Positions 9,008 to 17,507 of a stretch of 64,000 bases of DNA are shown in pieces. The number at the start of each line of letters is the position of its first letter. Within the stretch, counting starts at the first letter, position 1. The notes beneath the pieces were generated by a model that saw only the letters and a list, made by a program, of their open reading frames with translations, was not told the origin of the DNA and did no database searches. This DNA is from Micromonospora solifontis. GTDB lineage: Bacteria > Actinomycetota > Actinomycetes > Mycobacteriales > Micromonosporaceae. The stretch covers positions 1 through 64,000 of the forward strand of contig NZ_RJLN01000017.1 in assembly GCF_003725545.1 (NCBI RefSeq), written 5' to 3'. A program made the position numbers and the translations under genes.

Positions 9008-9366
9008 CTCGCCCCCTCCCCACGATGCTGCGGCTTGCAGGTTACGCCGATCGGGGCGCGGCGCAGCGCGGGCGAGCGCGGGGGCCCGGGGACGGTGCGA
9101 CCGGGGTCACGCACGGGTGGCGCCGGGCGGGCCGGCCGCGTCAGGGGGGTGAGGGGCGACACGGCCCACCCGGCACCCTTTGGGGGCGGGAGTGGTGCTG
9201 TCCGCGCCGACGGGCCGGGCGGGGGCGCGAGGCGGCTCCCCGGACGGCGGACCCGTCACCGGAGGAGAAGGTGAACGGCGCTCGCAGCATTGTGAGCCGC
9301 CGACCGGCCCAGCGGGAGTCCTGAGCCGGTCGACATCGCCCAACTGTCGGAAATCCGACAGAAATT
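9008..9366. other. 359-bp intergenic region upstream of corA
   Basis: No credible gene on either strand. On the minus strand TAACCT (9039-9044) is a possible -10 box for corA, giving a leader of about 25 nt with a Shine-Dalgarno. The far end holds the CTGTCGGA/TCCGACAG palindrome at 9344-9361. The rest is very GC-rich with nothing I can interpret. Confidence 0.5.
9344..9361. repeat. 8-bp perfect inverted repeat next to the aminotransferase stop
   Basis: CTGTCGGAAATCCGACAG: arms CTGTCGGA/TCCGACAG with an AA spacer, beginning six bases beyond the stop codon of the aminotransferase (minus strand). The short spacer suits a protein-binding site better than a terminator hairpin, but either is possible. 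Confidence 0.5.
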
Positions 9367-10461
9367 TCAGCCCCGGACGGCGGCCATCGCCTCGGCCAGC
9401 CGCCGGACACCCTCGTCGATCTGATCCACGGTCACTGCGGAGAACGCCAGTCGCAGGGCGTGCCGGCCGCCGTCGACCAGGAAGTCGCTGCCCTTGACGA
9501 CCGCGACGCCGCGCTCGGCGGCCGCCGGGGCGAGCCGGTCCACCTCGACGTCCTCGGGCAACTCCACCCAGAGGAAGTAGCCGCCGTCCGGCTCCACGAA
9601 CCGGGCCTCCGGGATGTGCCGGCGCAGCGAGTCGGCGAGTACCCCGGCCCGCTCGCCGAGGGCGGCCGACACGGTACGGATCGACCGCTCGATGTCCCCG
9701 GAGACGCAGAACTGGTGCACGATCGCCTCGGACACCATGCCGGGCGAGATGTAGAGGTTGGTGGCCCGCTTGGCGATGGCGGCGATCAGCTCGGCCGGGC
9801 CGACCAGGTAGCCGACCCGGACGCCGGGGCAGACCGTCTTGGTGAAGCTGGAGGCGTGCACCACCACGCCCCGGGTGTCCATCGACAGCATCGACGGCAG
9901 CGGCTCGCCCCGGAACCGGATGTCGGCGTACGGGTCGTCCTCGAAGATCGTGAAGCCGTACTCGGCGGCCAGGTCGAGCAGCTCCCGGCGCTTCTCCAGG
10001 GAGAGGGTCACCCCGGCCGGGTTCTGGTAGTTCGGGATCACGTGGGCCAGCCGCGGCCGGACCCCCGACTCCAGCAGCTTGCGCAGCTCGGCGGTGTCCA
10101 GGCCGTCCGGCTGGATGGTGACGCCGTGGATCTCGCCGCCCATCTGCTGGAGGTTGAGCAGCGTCCGGTCGTACGTCGGGCGCTCCACGATCACCGCGTC
10201 GCCCCGGCGGACCAGGTGGTCGAAGAGGAAGGCGTCGGCCTGGAGCGAGCCGTTGGTGACCAGCACCTGGTCGGCCTCGACGCCGTGCTTCTCCGCGATC
10301 CACTTACGCAGGGGCGGGTAGCCGACGGAGGTGCCGTACGCCGTGATCCCGGCGGGGTCGGCGTCGAAGGCGCGGACGGCGGCGGCCTTGAGCCCCTCGA
10401 CATCGACGATGTCCAGCGAGGGAGCGCCACGGGCGAAGGAGATCAGCTGCTCGGCGGTCAT
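9367..10461 (-). CDS. PLP-dependent aminotransferase (class I/II, 2-aminoadipate aminotransferase-like)
   Basis: Fold-type I aminotransferase of about 364 residues, without the N-terminal GntR domain of MocR proteins. The PLP lysine is in SSFTKTVCPGVRVGY (about 210). Other landmarks are NYQNPAGVTLS, FEDDPYADIRFRG and the C-terminal HALRLAFSAV arginine. The donor or acceptor is probably an aromatic or branched amino acid or 2-aminoadipate, as in LysN-type enzymes. The ATG at 10461 is chosen over an upstream start at 10521 because TAGGCT (minus strand, 10469-10474) is exactly seven bases away. Confidence 0.9.
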   Translation of the reverse strand: MTAEQLISFARGAPSLDIVDVEGLKAAAVRAFDADPAGITAYGTSVGYPPLRKWIAEKHGVEADQVLVTNGSLQADAFLFDHLVRRGDAVIVERPTYDRTLLNLQQMGGEIHGVTIQPDGLDTAELRKLLESGVRPRLAHVIPNYQNPAGVTLSLEKRRELLDLAAEYGFTIFEDDPYADIRFRGEPLPSMLSMDTRGVVVHASSFTKTVCPGVRVGYLVGPAELIAAIAKRATNLYISPGMVSEAIVHQFCVSGDIERSIRTVSAALGERAGVLADSLRRHIPEARFVEPDGGYFLWVELPEDVEVDRLAPAAAERGVAVVKGSDFLVDGGRHALRLAFSAVTVDQIDEGVRRLAEAMAAVRG

Positions 10462-10579
10462 GCGCACGAGCCTAGGGCCTGCTCCGGGCGGTCCGGCCGG
10501 CATACACGCGAAGTTCAACATGCGGGCGGTCGATCCGTCCGACCGGCGGATCCGGGACCCGAGAGCGGCTCGCGAACAC

Positions 10580-10616
10580 CCGTCGTCGGGGCCCGGTTTC
10601 CCGGCCCCGACGACGG
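10580..10616 (-). terminator. hairpin terminator after the CBS gene
   Basis: CCGTCGTCGGGGCC (10580-10593) pairs perfectly with GGCCCCGACGACGG (10603-10616). It starts nine bases beyond the stop of the CBS gene and upstream of the aminotransferase promoter, so it should separate the two same-strand units. There is no U-tract. Confidence 0.8.
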
Positions 10617-10624
10617 TGTCGCGA

Positions 10625-11020
10625 TCAGACCGGCGTGCTGGCGTGCCGCCCGGCCCAGACCCGCATCAGGTCGCGTACCGAGATCACCCCGGCCACCTCG
10701 CGGCCGTCCAGCACCACCAGGTGCCGGAAGCCGCCCCGGGCCATGGCCGCCGCCGCCTCCTCCACCGTCCAGTCCGGACCGGCGTAGACGACGTCCCAGG
10801 TCAGGTGGGACCCGGTCCGTTCCACATCCGGGTCGAGCCCGGCACCGATGGCATTGAGCACGTCTCGTTCGGTCATGATCCCGACCCCCTCGGAGTCCGG
10901 GTCGATCACCACCGCCGACCCGACCCGACGGGCCGACATCATCCGGGCCGCCTGGCGGAGCGTGTGCTCCGGGCCGACCACGAGCACCTGGTTGGACATC
11001 GCTTCCCGAACCTGCATCAC
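10625..11020 (-). CDS. CBS domain pair protein
   Basis: A 131-residue stand-alone Bateman module: two CBS motifs, the first MSNQVLVVGPEHTL...VGIMTERDVLNAI, the second VYAGPDWTVEEAAAAM...VAGVISVRDLMRVW. Such proteins usually bind adenosyl nucleotides and regulate partners; no partner gene is adjacent. The start is GTG at 11020 (ATG is the next codon), with AGGGGTGAT just upstream. Confidence 0.9.
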   Translation of the reverse strand: MMQVREAMSNQVLVVGPEHTLRQAARMMSARRVGSAVVIDPDSEGVGIMTERDVLNAIGAGLDPDVERTGSHLTWDVVYAGPDWTVEEAAAAMARGGFRHLVVLDGREVAGVISVRDLMRVWAGRHASTPV

Positions 11021-11131
11021 GCATCACCCCTGTGGGACGGTGGCCTCGGTACGAGAATGGTGGGCCATCGATGCGTACCGGGACAAGACCGGGCATCGGC
11101 GAAAACGGCCGCGGCTCGCTACCGTGTTGAC

Positions 11132-11581
11132 GTGCCCACCGAGCCTCTCCGCTGCGCCGGCGCGCTGATCGTGGACGACGACGGCCGCATCTTCATCCAG
11201 CGCCGGTCCCCCGAGCGGCGCATCTTCCCGAACTGCTGGGACATCGTCGGCGGCCACCTCGAACCGGGCGAGAGCGTCGAGGACGCGCTGCGCCGGGAGG
11301 TCACCGAGGAGACCGGCTGGTTGGTGTCGCACGTGCTCGGCCTGGTCGGCGAGTATACGTACGTCGCGGACGACGGGCTGGCCCGGGTGGAGACCGACTT
11401 CCTGGTCCGGGTGGACGGCGACCTGAGCCGCCCCCGGCTGGAGGAGGGCCGGCACACCGAGTTCCGCTGGCTGGCCGCTCAGGACGTCGACCTGCTCGAC
11501 GAGCACCGGGACGTCAACGACGGGCTGATCCGGCGGATCGCCGAGGACGGCTTCGCCGCGCTGCGTTCGATCGGTCTGTGA
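11132..11581 (+). CDS. Nudix hydrolase
   Basis: Nudix hydrolase of 149 residues. The Nudix box is complete: GGHLEPGESVEDALRREVTE followed by ETGW, giving the metal-binding RE..EE glutamates. It hydrolyses nucleoside diphosphates linked to another group; RRSPERRIFPNCWDIVGG resembles IPP isomerase/8-oxo-dGTPase-like members, so the substrate is open. The GTG at 11132 has TACCGT (11120-11125) six bases upstream, a leaderless start. The stop overlaps the next gene by four bases (GTGA). Confidence 0.92.
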   Translation: MPTEPLRCAGALIVDDDGRIFIQRRSPERRIFPNCWDIVGGHLEPGESVEDALRREVTEETGWLVSHVLGLVGEYTYVADDGLARVETDFLVRVDGDLSRPRLEEGRHTEFRWLAAQDVDLLDEHRDVNDGLIRRIAEDGFAALRSIGL

Positions 11582-12396
11582 GCGCGACCGTTCCGGGTCG
11601 CGGCGCGGCGCGACCTCCGATGCCCCGAGCCGAAATGGTCGACCACGTCGAGCTGCCGCCGCACCGGTTCGCGGGGCTGGTCGCCCCGGCGGTCGACCGG
11701 GCCTTCCTCGCCGGCATGCTCGCCGGCCGCGACGGCGGCGGCGCGGAGCTGAGTTCCCGGTACGGGGGGCCGGCCGCGACCGGCTGCCTGGTGGAGTTCC
11801 GCACCCGACTGGCCACGCCGGGCGGGACCGTGGACGACCCGGGCTTCGCGGCGGTCACCCGCTACCGGGACCCGGTCGCCTGCCGCCGGGCGGTGGACAA
11901 GCAGGTCGCGTACGGGATGATCCAGCGCCTCCCGGACGGCGGGATCCGCGCCACCGAACGCGGACTGGCCTTCCTCGACGAGCTGTACGGCGTGCACGCC
12001 GAGGTGACCGAGGAGCTGTGGGCGGGGCACGACGACCGGGTGGCGCGCCTGGTCACCGCGCTCGGCCGGGTGCTGGCGTACGCGGTGCTGCTGACCGGGG
12101 ACGCCGGGCCCGGCGCCTTCGCCGCGATGGCCCCGCCGCACGAGCCGGCCGGCGCCCCGCCCGGGCTGCTGCTGCTCAACCGGCTGGGCACGCTGCGCTA
12201 CCACCGGGCCGACGCGCACGCCGCGGCGTGGACCGCGGCCGGGCACACCGCGACCAGCATCGCCGAGCTGCCGCCGGGCCCGGAACGGCTGGCCATCGAA
12301 CAGGAGACCGACCGGCGGGCGGCCGGCCCGTACCCGGTGCTGACCGCCGGGGAGCGGCTGGCGGTGCTCGCCGACCTGGCCGCCCTGCCCGGCTGA
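11578..12396 (+). CDS. hypothetical protein, winged-helix-like
   Basis: Protein of 272 residues, translationally coupled to the Nudix gene through a GTGA overlap. It is all-helical by composition, with a middle segment (VDKQVAYGMIQRLPDGGIRATERGLAFLDEL) that reads like a winged-helix HTH. A later LRYHRADAHAAAW motif recalls the SCO6745 family of actinobacterial proteins, but I am not certain. No membrane segment or catalytic signature is present. A role as a small-molecule-responsive regulator is a guess. Confidence 0.6.
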   Translation: MSATVPGRGAARPPMPRAEMVDHVELPPHRFAGLVAPAVDRAFLAGMLAGRDGGGAELSSRYGGPAATGCLVEFRTRLATPGGTVDDPGFAAVTRYRDPVACRRAVDKQVAYGMIQRLPDGGIRATERGLAFLDELYGVHAEVTEELWAGHDDRVARLVTALGRVLAYAVLLTGDAGPGAFAAMAPPHEPAGAPPGLLLLNRLGTLRYHRADAHAAAWTAAGHTATSIAELPPGPERLAIEQETDRRAAGPYPVLTAGERLAVLADLAALPG

Positions 12397-12477
12397 ACCA
12401 CGGATGCGGGGAGCCGCCCCGCCACCCGCCGGTATCCTCCACCGGTGACCAGCAGAAGCACTGAGGAGGAAGCCGGC

Positions 12478-13209
12478 ATGATCGGGATGGTGCTCGCGGC
12501 CGGTGCGGGGCGGCGACTGCGCCCGTACACCGACACCCTGCCCAAGGCCCTGGTGCCGGTCGACGGGGAGACCACCATCCTCGACATCGCGCTGCGCAAC
12601 CTCGCCGAGGTGGGACTCACCGAGGTTGTGATCGTGGTCGGCTACGCCGCCGACGCGGTCCGCGAGCGGCAGGCGGCGCTGGAGGAGAAGTACGGCGTCA
12701 CCCTCACCCTGGTGCACAACGACAAGGCCGAGGAGTGGAACAACGCGTACTCGCTGTGGCTGGCCCGGGAGCACTTCGCCCGGGGGGTGCTGCTGGTCAA
12801 CGGCGACACCGTGCACCCGGTGAGCGTGGAGAAGACCCTGCTGGCCGAGCGCGGTCCGGGCATCCTGCTGGCCATCGACAACATCAAGGCGCTGGCCGAG
12901 GAGGAGATGAAGACCACCTTCGACGCCGCCGGCCAGCTCACCCGGATCACCAAGCTGATGGACCCGGGCGAGGCGTACGGCGAGTACATCGGCGCGACAC
13001 TGATCGAGCCGCAGGTGGCCGACGCGCTGGCCGACGCCCTGGAGGCGACCTGGCGACGCGACCCGAACCTCTACTACGAGGACGGCTACCAGGAGTTCGC
13101 CGACCGGGGTGGCGAGGTGCGGGCCGCGCCGATCGGTGACGTGGCCTGGGTCGAGGTGGACAACCACCACGACCTGGCCCGGGCGCGGGAGATCGCGTGC
13201 CGCTACTAG
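12478..13209 (+). CDS. NTP-transferase family sugar/alditol-phosphate nucleotidyltransferase
   Basis: Nucleotidyltransferase of 243 residues with a GT-A-like fold. The N-terminal signature GMVLAAGAGRRLRPYTDTLPK binds NTP, and VNGDTVHP and WVEVDNHHDLARA are metal and product-site motifs. It resembles phosphocholine and inositol-phosphate cytidylyltransferases, so a CDP-alcohol product is likely. The ATG at 12478 follows GAGGAGGA by seven bases. A TATCCT box at 12433-12438 predicts transcription from about 12445, where an in-frame GTG also occurs. Its 3' end overlaps the dehydrogenase by 13 bp, and the phosphatidyltransferase follows, so product transfer within one pathway is inferred. Confidence 0.88.
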   Translation: MIGMVLAAGAGRRLRPYTDTLPKALVPVDGETTILDIALRNLAEVGLTEVVIVVGYAADAVRERQAALEEKYGVTLTLVHNDKAEEWNNAYSLWLAREHFARGVLLVNGDTVHPVSVEKTLLAERGPGILLAIDNIKALAEEEMKTTFDAAGQLTRITKLMDPGEAYGEYIGATLIEPQVADALADALEATWRRDPNLYYEDGYQEFADRGGEVRAAPIGDVAWVEVDNHHDLARAREIACRY

Positions 13210-14261
13210 CCCGGACCATCCTCACCCCGCTGCACATCGACGTGCGGCGGGGTGCGGTGGCGGACCTCGCCGCGATCCTCGTCGACGGGCGGATCTCGGC
13301 CGGCGGTGACGTGGCGGTGGTGGTCGGGCCGGGGCAGGGCGAGCAGATCGCCGAGCTGATCCGGCCGTCGCTGCGCTCGGCGGACGTGTTCACCGTGGCC
13401 GGGGGCACCCTGGACGCCGCCGACGACCTGGGCGCCAAGCTGCGCAACCGGTCGTACGACGCGGTGGTGGGCATCGGCGGCGGCAAGACCATCGACGTGG
13501 CGAAGTACGCCGCCACCCGGCGCGGCCTGCCCATGGTCACGGTGGCGACCGGACTGGCCAACGACGGCATCGCCTCCCCGGTGGCCAGCCTGATCACCGA
13601 CGGGATCAAGGGCTCCTACGGGGTGCACATCCCGATCGCGGTGATCGTGGACCTGGACTTCGTGGAGGCCGGCCCGGAGCGGCACAACCGGGCCGGCATC
13701 GGCGACGTGATCAGCAACATCAGCGCCCTGGCCGACTGGGAGCTGGCCCGACAGGTCCGCGGCGAGCCGGTCGACGGGCTGGCCGCCTCGCTGGCCCGGA
13801 TGGGCGCCGAGGCGGTGCTCGCCCACCAGGGCGACATGGGCGACGACGCGTTCGTGACGGTGCTGGCCGAGGCGCTGATCTCCAGCGGCTTGGCGATGGC
13901 GGCCTGCGGCACGAGCCGGCCGTCCAGTGGCGGCTGCCACGAGATCATGCACGCCGTCGACGCCCTCTACCCGGGCACCGCCTCACACGGCGAGCTGGCC
14001 GGGCTGGGCGCGCTGTTCTGCACCTTCCTGCGCGGCGACGAGCGCCGGTTCGCCGAGATGTCGGCCTGCCTGGCCCGGCACGGCCTGCCCCGGCTCCCCG
14101 CCGACGTCCGGCTGACCGACGACCAGTTCGTGGAGGCGGTGCAGTTCGCGCCGGCCACCCGGCCGGACCGCTACACCATCCTCGAACACCTCGCGATGTC
14201 GCCTACCGAGACGCGGGAGCGGCTGGCAGACTACGCCGGTGCACTCCGCGACCTTGGCTGA
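13197..14261 (+). CDS. iron-containing alcohol dehydrogenase family, glycerol-1-phosphate dehydrogenase-like
   Basis: NAD(P)-dependent dehydrogenase of 354 residues in the AraM/EgsA-like group. VVGIGGGKTIDVAKYAA (about 93-109) is the dinucleotide motif, and VATGLANDGIASPVA is typical of glycerol-1-phosphate dehydrogenases. Putative metal ligands are Asp in GIGDVISN (about 169), His in SGGCHEIMHAVD (about 248) and His in GTASHGELAG (about 264). By family it would reduce dihydroxyacetone phosphate to sn-glycerol-1-phosphate. It overlaps the genes on both sides (13 and 23 bp), arguing for one operon with cytidylyl and phosphatidyl transfer. Confidence 0.85.
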   Translation: MPLLARTILTPLHIDVRRGAVADLAAILVDGRISAGGDVAVVVGPGQGEQIAELIRPSLRSADVFTVAGGTLDAADDLGAKLRNRSYDAVVGIGGGKTIDVAKYAATRRGLPMVTVATGLANDGIASPVASLITDGIKGSYGVHIPIAVIVDLDFVEAGPERHNRAGIGDVISNISALADWELARQVRGEPVDGLAASLARMGAEAVLAHQGDMGDDAFVTVLAEALISSGLAMAACGTSRPSSGGCHEIMHAVDALYPGTASHGELAGLGALFCTFLRGDERRFAEMSACLARHGLPRLPADVRLTDDQFVEAVQFAPATRPDRYTILEHLAMSPTETRERLADYAGALRDLG

Positions 14262-14961
14262 CCCGTCCCGCCCCACCGTCGCCGACTTCCACCGGGTCAA
14301 CCGGGGCGGCGGCCTGTTCAGCGAGTCGGTCAGCCAGTGGATCGGGGCCGTCTTCGCGCTGGTCGCCCAGCGGCTCGGCCTGCGCCCGACCGCGCTGACC
14401 ATCACCAACCTGGTGCTCGGCCTGGCCGCCTCGGTCACCGTGGTCGCGCTCGCCGGCCGGGTCGCCGCCGGGGCCGTCCCGGCCTGGGCGGTCGGGCTGC
14501 TCGCCCTGGTCGCCTGGCAGATCGCGTACGCCCTGGACTGCGCGGACGGTCAGCTCGCCCGGGTCACCGGGCAGGGCAGCGCCGCCGGCGCCCGGGTCGA
14601 CGTGCTCTGCGACGTGGCCGCCCAGATCGCCCTGGTCACCGCCCTCGGGGCGACCGCCGTGGCGCAGCGCCCGTCGACGCCCACCTGGCTGATCGCGGTC
14701 TTCGCCGGCACCTGGATGGTCAACCTGGTCACCTCGGTGATGCAGGCCGGGCCGAACGCGGCCAGCATGGTCACCTCGACGTCCCTGCCCGTACGCCTGG
14801 TGAAGCTGGTCCGGGACTACGGTGCGGTGATCTTCCTGGCCGGCCTGGTGCTGACCTTCGCCCCCGCGCTGACCGTCTGGGTGATCGTCGCGTTCACCAT
14901 CGTCAACGGCGGCTTCCTGCTCGCCAGCATCGCCTTCTCCGCCCGCGCCTCCCTCCGCTGA
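14239..14961 (+). CDS. CDP-alcohol phosphatidyltransferase family membrane protein
   Basis: Integral membrane enzyme of 240 residues with about six hydrophobic segments. The family signature D-x2-D-G-x2-A-R-x8-G-x3-D-x3-D is complete from DCADGQLARV (about residue 100) to DVLCD (about 125), giving the bimetal site. These enzymes displace CMP from a CDP-alcohol onto a second alcohol. With the two upstream overlapping genes it suggests a CDP-glycerol-like or related CDP-alcohol being used for an unusual phospholipid or a glycerol-phosphate polymer. The exact acceptor cannot be read from sequence. Confidence 0.9.
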   Translation: MHSATLADPSRPTVADFHRVNRGGGLFSESVSQWIGAVFALVAQRLGLRPTALTITNLVLGLAASVTVVALAGRVAAGAVPAWAVGLLALVAWQIAYALDCADGQLARVTGQGSAAGARVDVLCDVAAQIALVTALGATAVAQRPSTPTWLIAVFAGTWMVNLVTSVMQAGPNAASMVTSTSLPVRLVKLVRDYGAVIFLAGLVLTFAPALTVWVIVAFTIVNGGFLLASIAFSARASLR

Positions 14962-14998
14962 CCCCCCCCGCGCCCCGCGCCGCGTTCCTGGGCCGCTA

Positions 14999-15050
14999 AT
15001 TCACCGAAATAGTGCCTATTCCAGCCGCCAAAGCCACTGTTTCCGTGAAT
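14999..15050. repeat. imperfect palindromic repeat, copy 1
   Basis: ATTCACCGAAATAGTG (14999-15014) pairs with CACTGTTTCCGTGAAT (15035-15050) with two mismatches and a 20-nt loop. It lies between convergent genes and may terminate both. The GAAATAGTG and GCCACTGTTTCC parts recur at 29729-29795. Confidence 0.7.
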
Positions 15051-15078
15051 CAGTGGGGTGGGTGCGGGCGGGCGCGGG

Positions 15079-16347
15079 TCAGGGGCGGCGAACAGCGGCC
15101 ACGTCGGCGTAGATGTCGATGAGGCGCTTGGTCACCACGTCGGGGTGGAAGATGCGCTCGTAGCGGGCGCGGGCCGAGGCGGCCAGCGCGGCGGCACCGG
15201 CCCGGGCGACGGGCAGCGCGGCGGCGAGGAGAGCCGGCTCCGGCGCGACGACCCAGCCGGCGTCGCCCGCCTTGATGCCCTCAGGCATGGCGGGGCGGTC
15301 GGAGCCGCCGGCCGGTGCCGAGGCCACCTCGGCCGGGCCGGTGCCGGCGGGCTCCCGGGGGGTGTCCGCGCCGACCAGGTACGGGATGCCGCCGAGCGCG
15401 GTGCCGAGCACCGGCCGGCCGGCGGCCAGCGCCTCGATGATCACGGTGGGCAGCACGTCGTGCCAGGTGGAGGTGGCCAGCACCACGGCGCTCGCGGTGA
15501 GCGCCGCGCGTACCCCGGCCCGGTCGAGCTGCCCCAGGTAGAGCACGTCCGGCCGCTCGGCGGCCGCCGCCTCGACCTGCGGGCGCAGCTCGCCGTCACC
15601 GGCGATCCGCAGCGGGCCCAGCGCGCCGACCGGGTGCCGCCGCCACGCCTCCAGCAGCAGGCCAAGCCCCTTCTCCGGGGTGAGCCGGGCCAGGTAGAGG
15701 AATCCGTCGCCGAGCGGCGCCGGCGTGCCCGGGTCCGGGACCGCGTTCGGCTTGACCACGATCCGTTCGTCCGGGATGCCGTAGTCGCGCAGGTGGTCGG
15801 CGACGGCGCTGGTGAGCGCGATGAACTGGTCCACCGACCGCCAGGTGGGGCGGTGCACGGCGAGGGTGGTGGCCATCAGGGCGCTCTGCGCCCGGGAGTT
15901 GCGGTAACAGCGGTGCACGATGGCCGGCACGCCCAGCGCCCGGCCCCGGCAGTCCTGGCAGATCACGCCGTCCCGGAAGTAGAGCCCGGACGAGCAGACC
16001 TGGCGGTAGTTGTGCACCGTCTGCACCACCGGCACCCCCCGCCTGTGCGCGGTCCGCACCACCCACGGCGAGAGCAGCGGGTACGGGTTGTGCAGGTGCA
16101 GCACGTCGGGCCGGTGCTCGGTGAGCAGCCGGTCCAGGTCGTGCTGCGCCTTCGGCGCCCAGATCGGGGAGATCGGCAGCAGCGCCTTCGACACCGCCGA
16201 CATGGCCGGGATCTCGTCGGAGCTGCGCAGGAACGGCAGCACCTCCACCCCGGCCGCCTCGAGCTGCCCGATCTCGGCGTCGACGATCGTGTTCTCGCCG
16301 GACGGTTGGGCTTCCCGGTACCGGTTGTGCGCCACCACGACTCTCAC
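15079..16347 (-). CDS. glycosyltransferase family 4 (GT-B)
   Basis: Retaining GT4 glycosyltransferase of 422 residues, cytoplasmic face. The N-terminal domain has PDVLHLHNPYPLLSPW and a Cys cluster (VCSSGLYFRDGVICQDC, then CYRNSRAQ) seen in polysaccharide-assembly GT4 enzymes. The C-terminal domain has FLYLARLTPEKGLGLLLEAW and DVLPTVIIEALAAGRPVLGT, the E-x7-E nucleotide-sugar motif. The start is GTG at 16347 with GAAGGGCGAG upstream. It converges on the CDP-alcohol gene cluster and is near a lipid-linked sugar transferase, so a role in an envelope glycan is likely. Confidence 0.9.
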   Translation of the reverse strand: MRVVVAHNRYREAQPSGENTIVDAEIGQLEAAGVEVLPFLRSSDEIPAMSAVSKALLPISPIWAPKAQHDLDRLLTEHRPDVLHLHNPYPLLSPWVVRTAHRRGVPVVQTVHNYRQVCSSGLYFRDGVICQDCRGRALGVPAIVHRCYRNSRAQSALMATTLAVHRPTWRSVDQFIALTSAVADHLRDYGIPDERIVVKPNAVPDPGTPAPLGDGFLYLARLTPEKGLGLLLEAWRRHPVGALGPLRIAGDGELRPQVEAAAAERPDVLYLGQLDRAGVRAALTASAVVLATSTWHDVLPTVIIEALAAGRPVLGTALGGIPYLVGADTPREPAGTGPAEVASAPAGGSDRPAMPEGIKAGDAGWVVAPEPALLAAALPVARAGAAALAASARARYERIFHPDVVTKRLIDIYADVAAVRRP

Positions 16348-16427
16348 TGAGCTCGCCCTTCGTTCGCGACTGCGGGACTCGCAAGCTCATTCCTCGCGCT
16401 CACGGCAAAGAAGGCTACCGTTGTACG

Positions 16428-17288
16428 GTGCCCGAACTACCGGAGGTGGAAGCGCTCGCCGGATATCTGCGCGAGCGGGCGGTGGGCCGCCGCGTCGAGC
16501 GGGTCGAGGTCGCCGCGATCAGCGCCCTGAAGACGTACGATCCGCCGCCGAGTGCGGTGTCGGGTCGGGCGGTGGCCGGCGCGGGCCGGCACGGCAAGTT
16601 CCTGGACGTGATCTTCGACGGCGGGCTGCACCTCGTGGTCCACCTGGCCCGGGCGGGCTGGCTGCACTACCGGGAGGCGTTCCCGTCGACCGCCCCGCTG
16701 CGCCCCGGCAAGGGCCCGGTCGCCCTCCGGGTACGCCTCGACGACGGCTCCGGCTTCGACCTGACCGAGGCCGGCACCCAGAAGAAGCTGGCCGCGTACC
16801 TGGTGACCGACCCGGCGCAGGTGCCCGGGGTGGCGAAGCTCGGCCCGGACGCGCTCGCCGCCGACCTGGCCACCTTCACCGAGCGGATCCGCGGCCGCCG
16901 GGGCCAGGTCAAGGGGGTGCTGACCGACCAGGCGGTGCTGGCCGGGGTCGGCAACGCGTACTCCGACGAGATCCTGCACGCGGCGAAGCTGTCGCCCTTC
17001 GCGATCACCGACCGGCTCAGCGACGACCAGCTGGCCGCGCTGCACGGGGCGACCCGGACGGTGCTGAGCGACGCGGTCCGGCGCTCGATGGGGCAGCGGG
17101 CGGCCGAGCTGAAGGGCGAGAAGCGCTCGGGGCTCAAGGTGCACGCCCGGACCGGGCTGCCCTGTCCGGTCTGTGGCGACACGGTGCGTGAGGTCTCGTT
17201 CGCCGACTCCAGCCTCCAGTACTGCCCCACCTGCCAGACCGGCGGCAAGCCACTCGCTGACCGTAGGTTGTCCCGGCTCGTACGGTGA
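16428..17288 (+). CDS. Fpg/Nei family DNA glycosylase/AP lyase
   Basis: Base-excision repair enzyme of 286 residues. After start-Met removal the N-terminus is PELPEVEAL, placing the catalytic Pro first and Glu second. HGKFLDVIFDGG holds the conserved Lys. A C-terminal zinc finger CPVC...CPTC (about 242-265) binds DNA. The TGLPCPVCGDTV ending fits Fpg/MutM-like proteins, but Fpg and Nei2-type specificity cannot be separated with confidence. The GTG at 16428 has TACCGT (16416-16421) six bases upstream, a leaderless start. It is divergent from the GT4 gene. Confidence 0.92.
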   Translation: MPELPEVEALAGYLRERAVGRRVERVEVAAISALKTYDPPPSAVSGRAVAGAGRHGKFLDVIFDGGLHLVVHLARAGWLHYREAFPSTAPLRPGKGPVALRVRLDDGSGFDLTEAGTQKKLAAYLVTDPAQVPGVAKLGPDALAADLATFTERIRGRRGQVKGVLTDQAVLAGVGNAYSDEILHAAKLSPFAITDRLSDDQLAALHGATRTVLSDAVRRSMGQRAAELKGEKRSGLKVHARTGLPCPVCGDTVREVSFADSSLQYCPTCQTGGKPLADRRLSRLVR

Positions 17289-17377
17289 GTAATCCCACCC
17301 GCCGATTACGGAGAGGAATCGGCTGCGGATCGCCGAACCTCCCGCTCCGCACCTCTACCGGGGCCGCCATCCATCGG

Positions 17378-17383
17378 TATAGT
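17378..17383 (+). promoter_or_regulatory. candidate -10 box for the sugar transferase gene
   Basis: TATAGT, the best -10 hexamer in this 274-bp gap. No convincing -35 is seen. It would give a leader of about 170 nt containing the hairpin at 17508-17538. Confidence 0.45.
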
Positions 17384-17507
17384 GGCTCGGTCCCCGGCTT
17401 CACAACCGATACGGAGCCGGCCAGATCGCCGCGAGCACGACGGACGGGACTTCGCCATCGGCGCCCGTCCGGTCCGGGCCCGCGTGGGAGACTGGGACGG
17501 TGGGCGA

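Noticed and set aside
15039..15053. TGTTTCCGTGAATCA resembles parS
   Set aside because: One base of the TTTCACGTGAA core is missing, so the dyad symmetry is broken; it is better explained as the right arm of the palindromic repeat.
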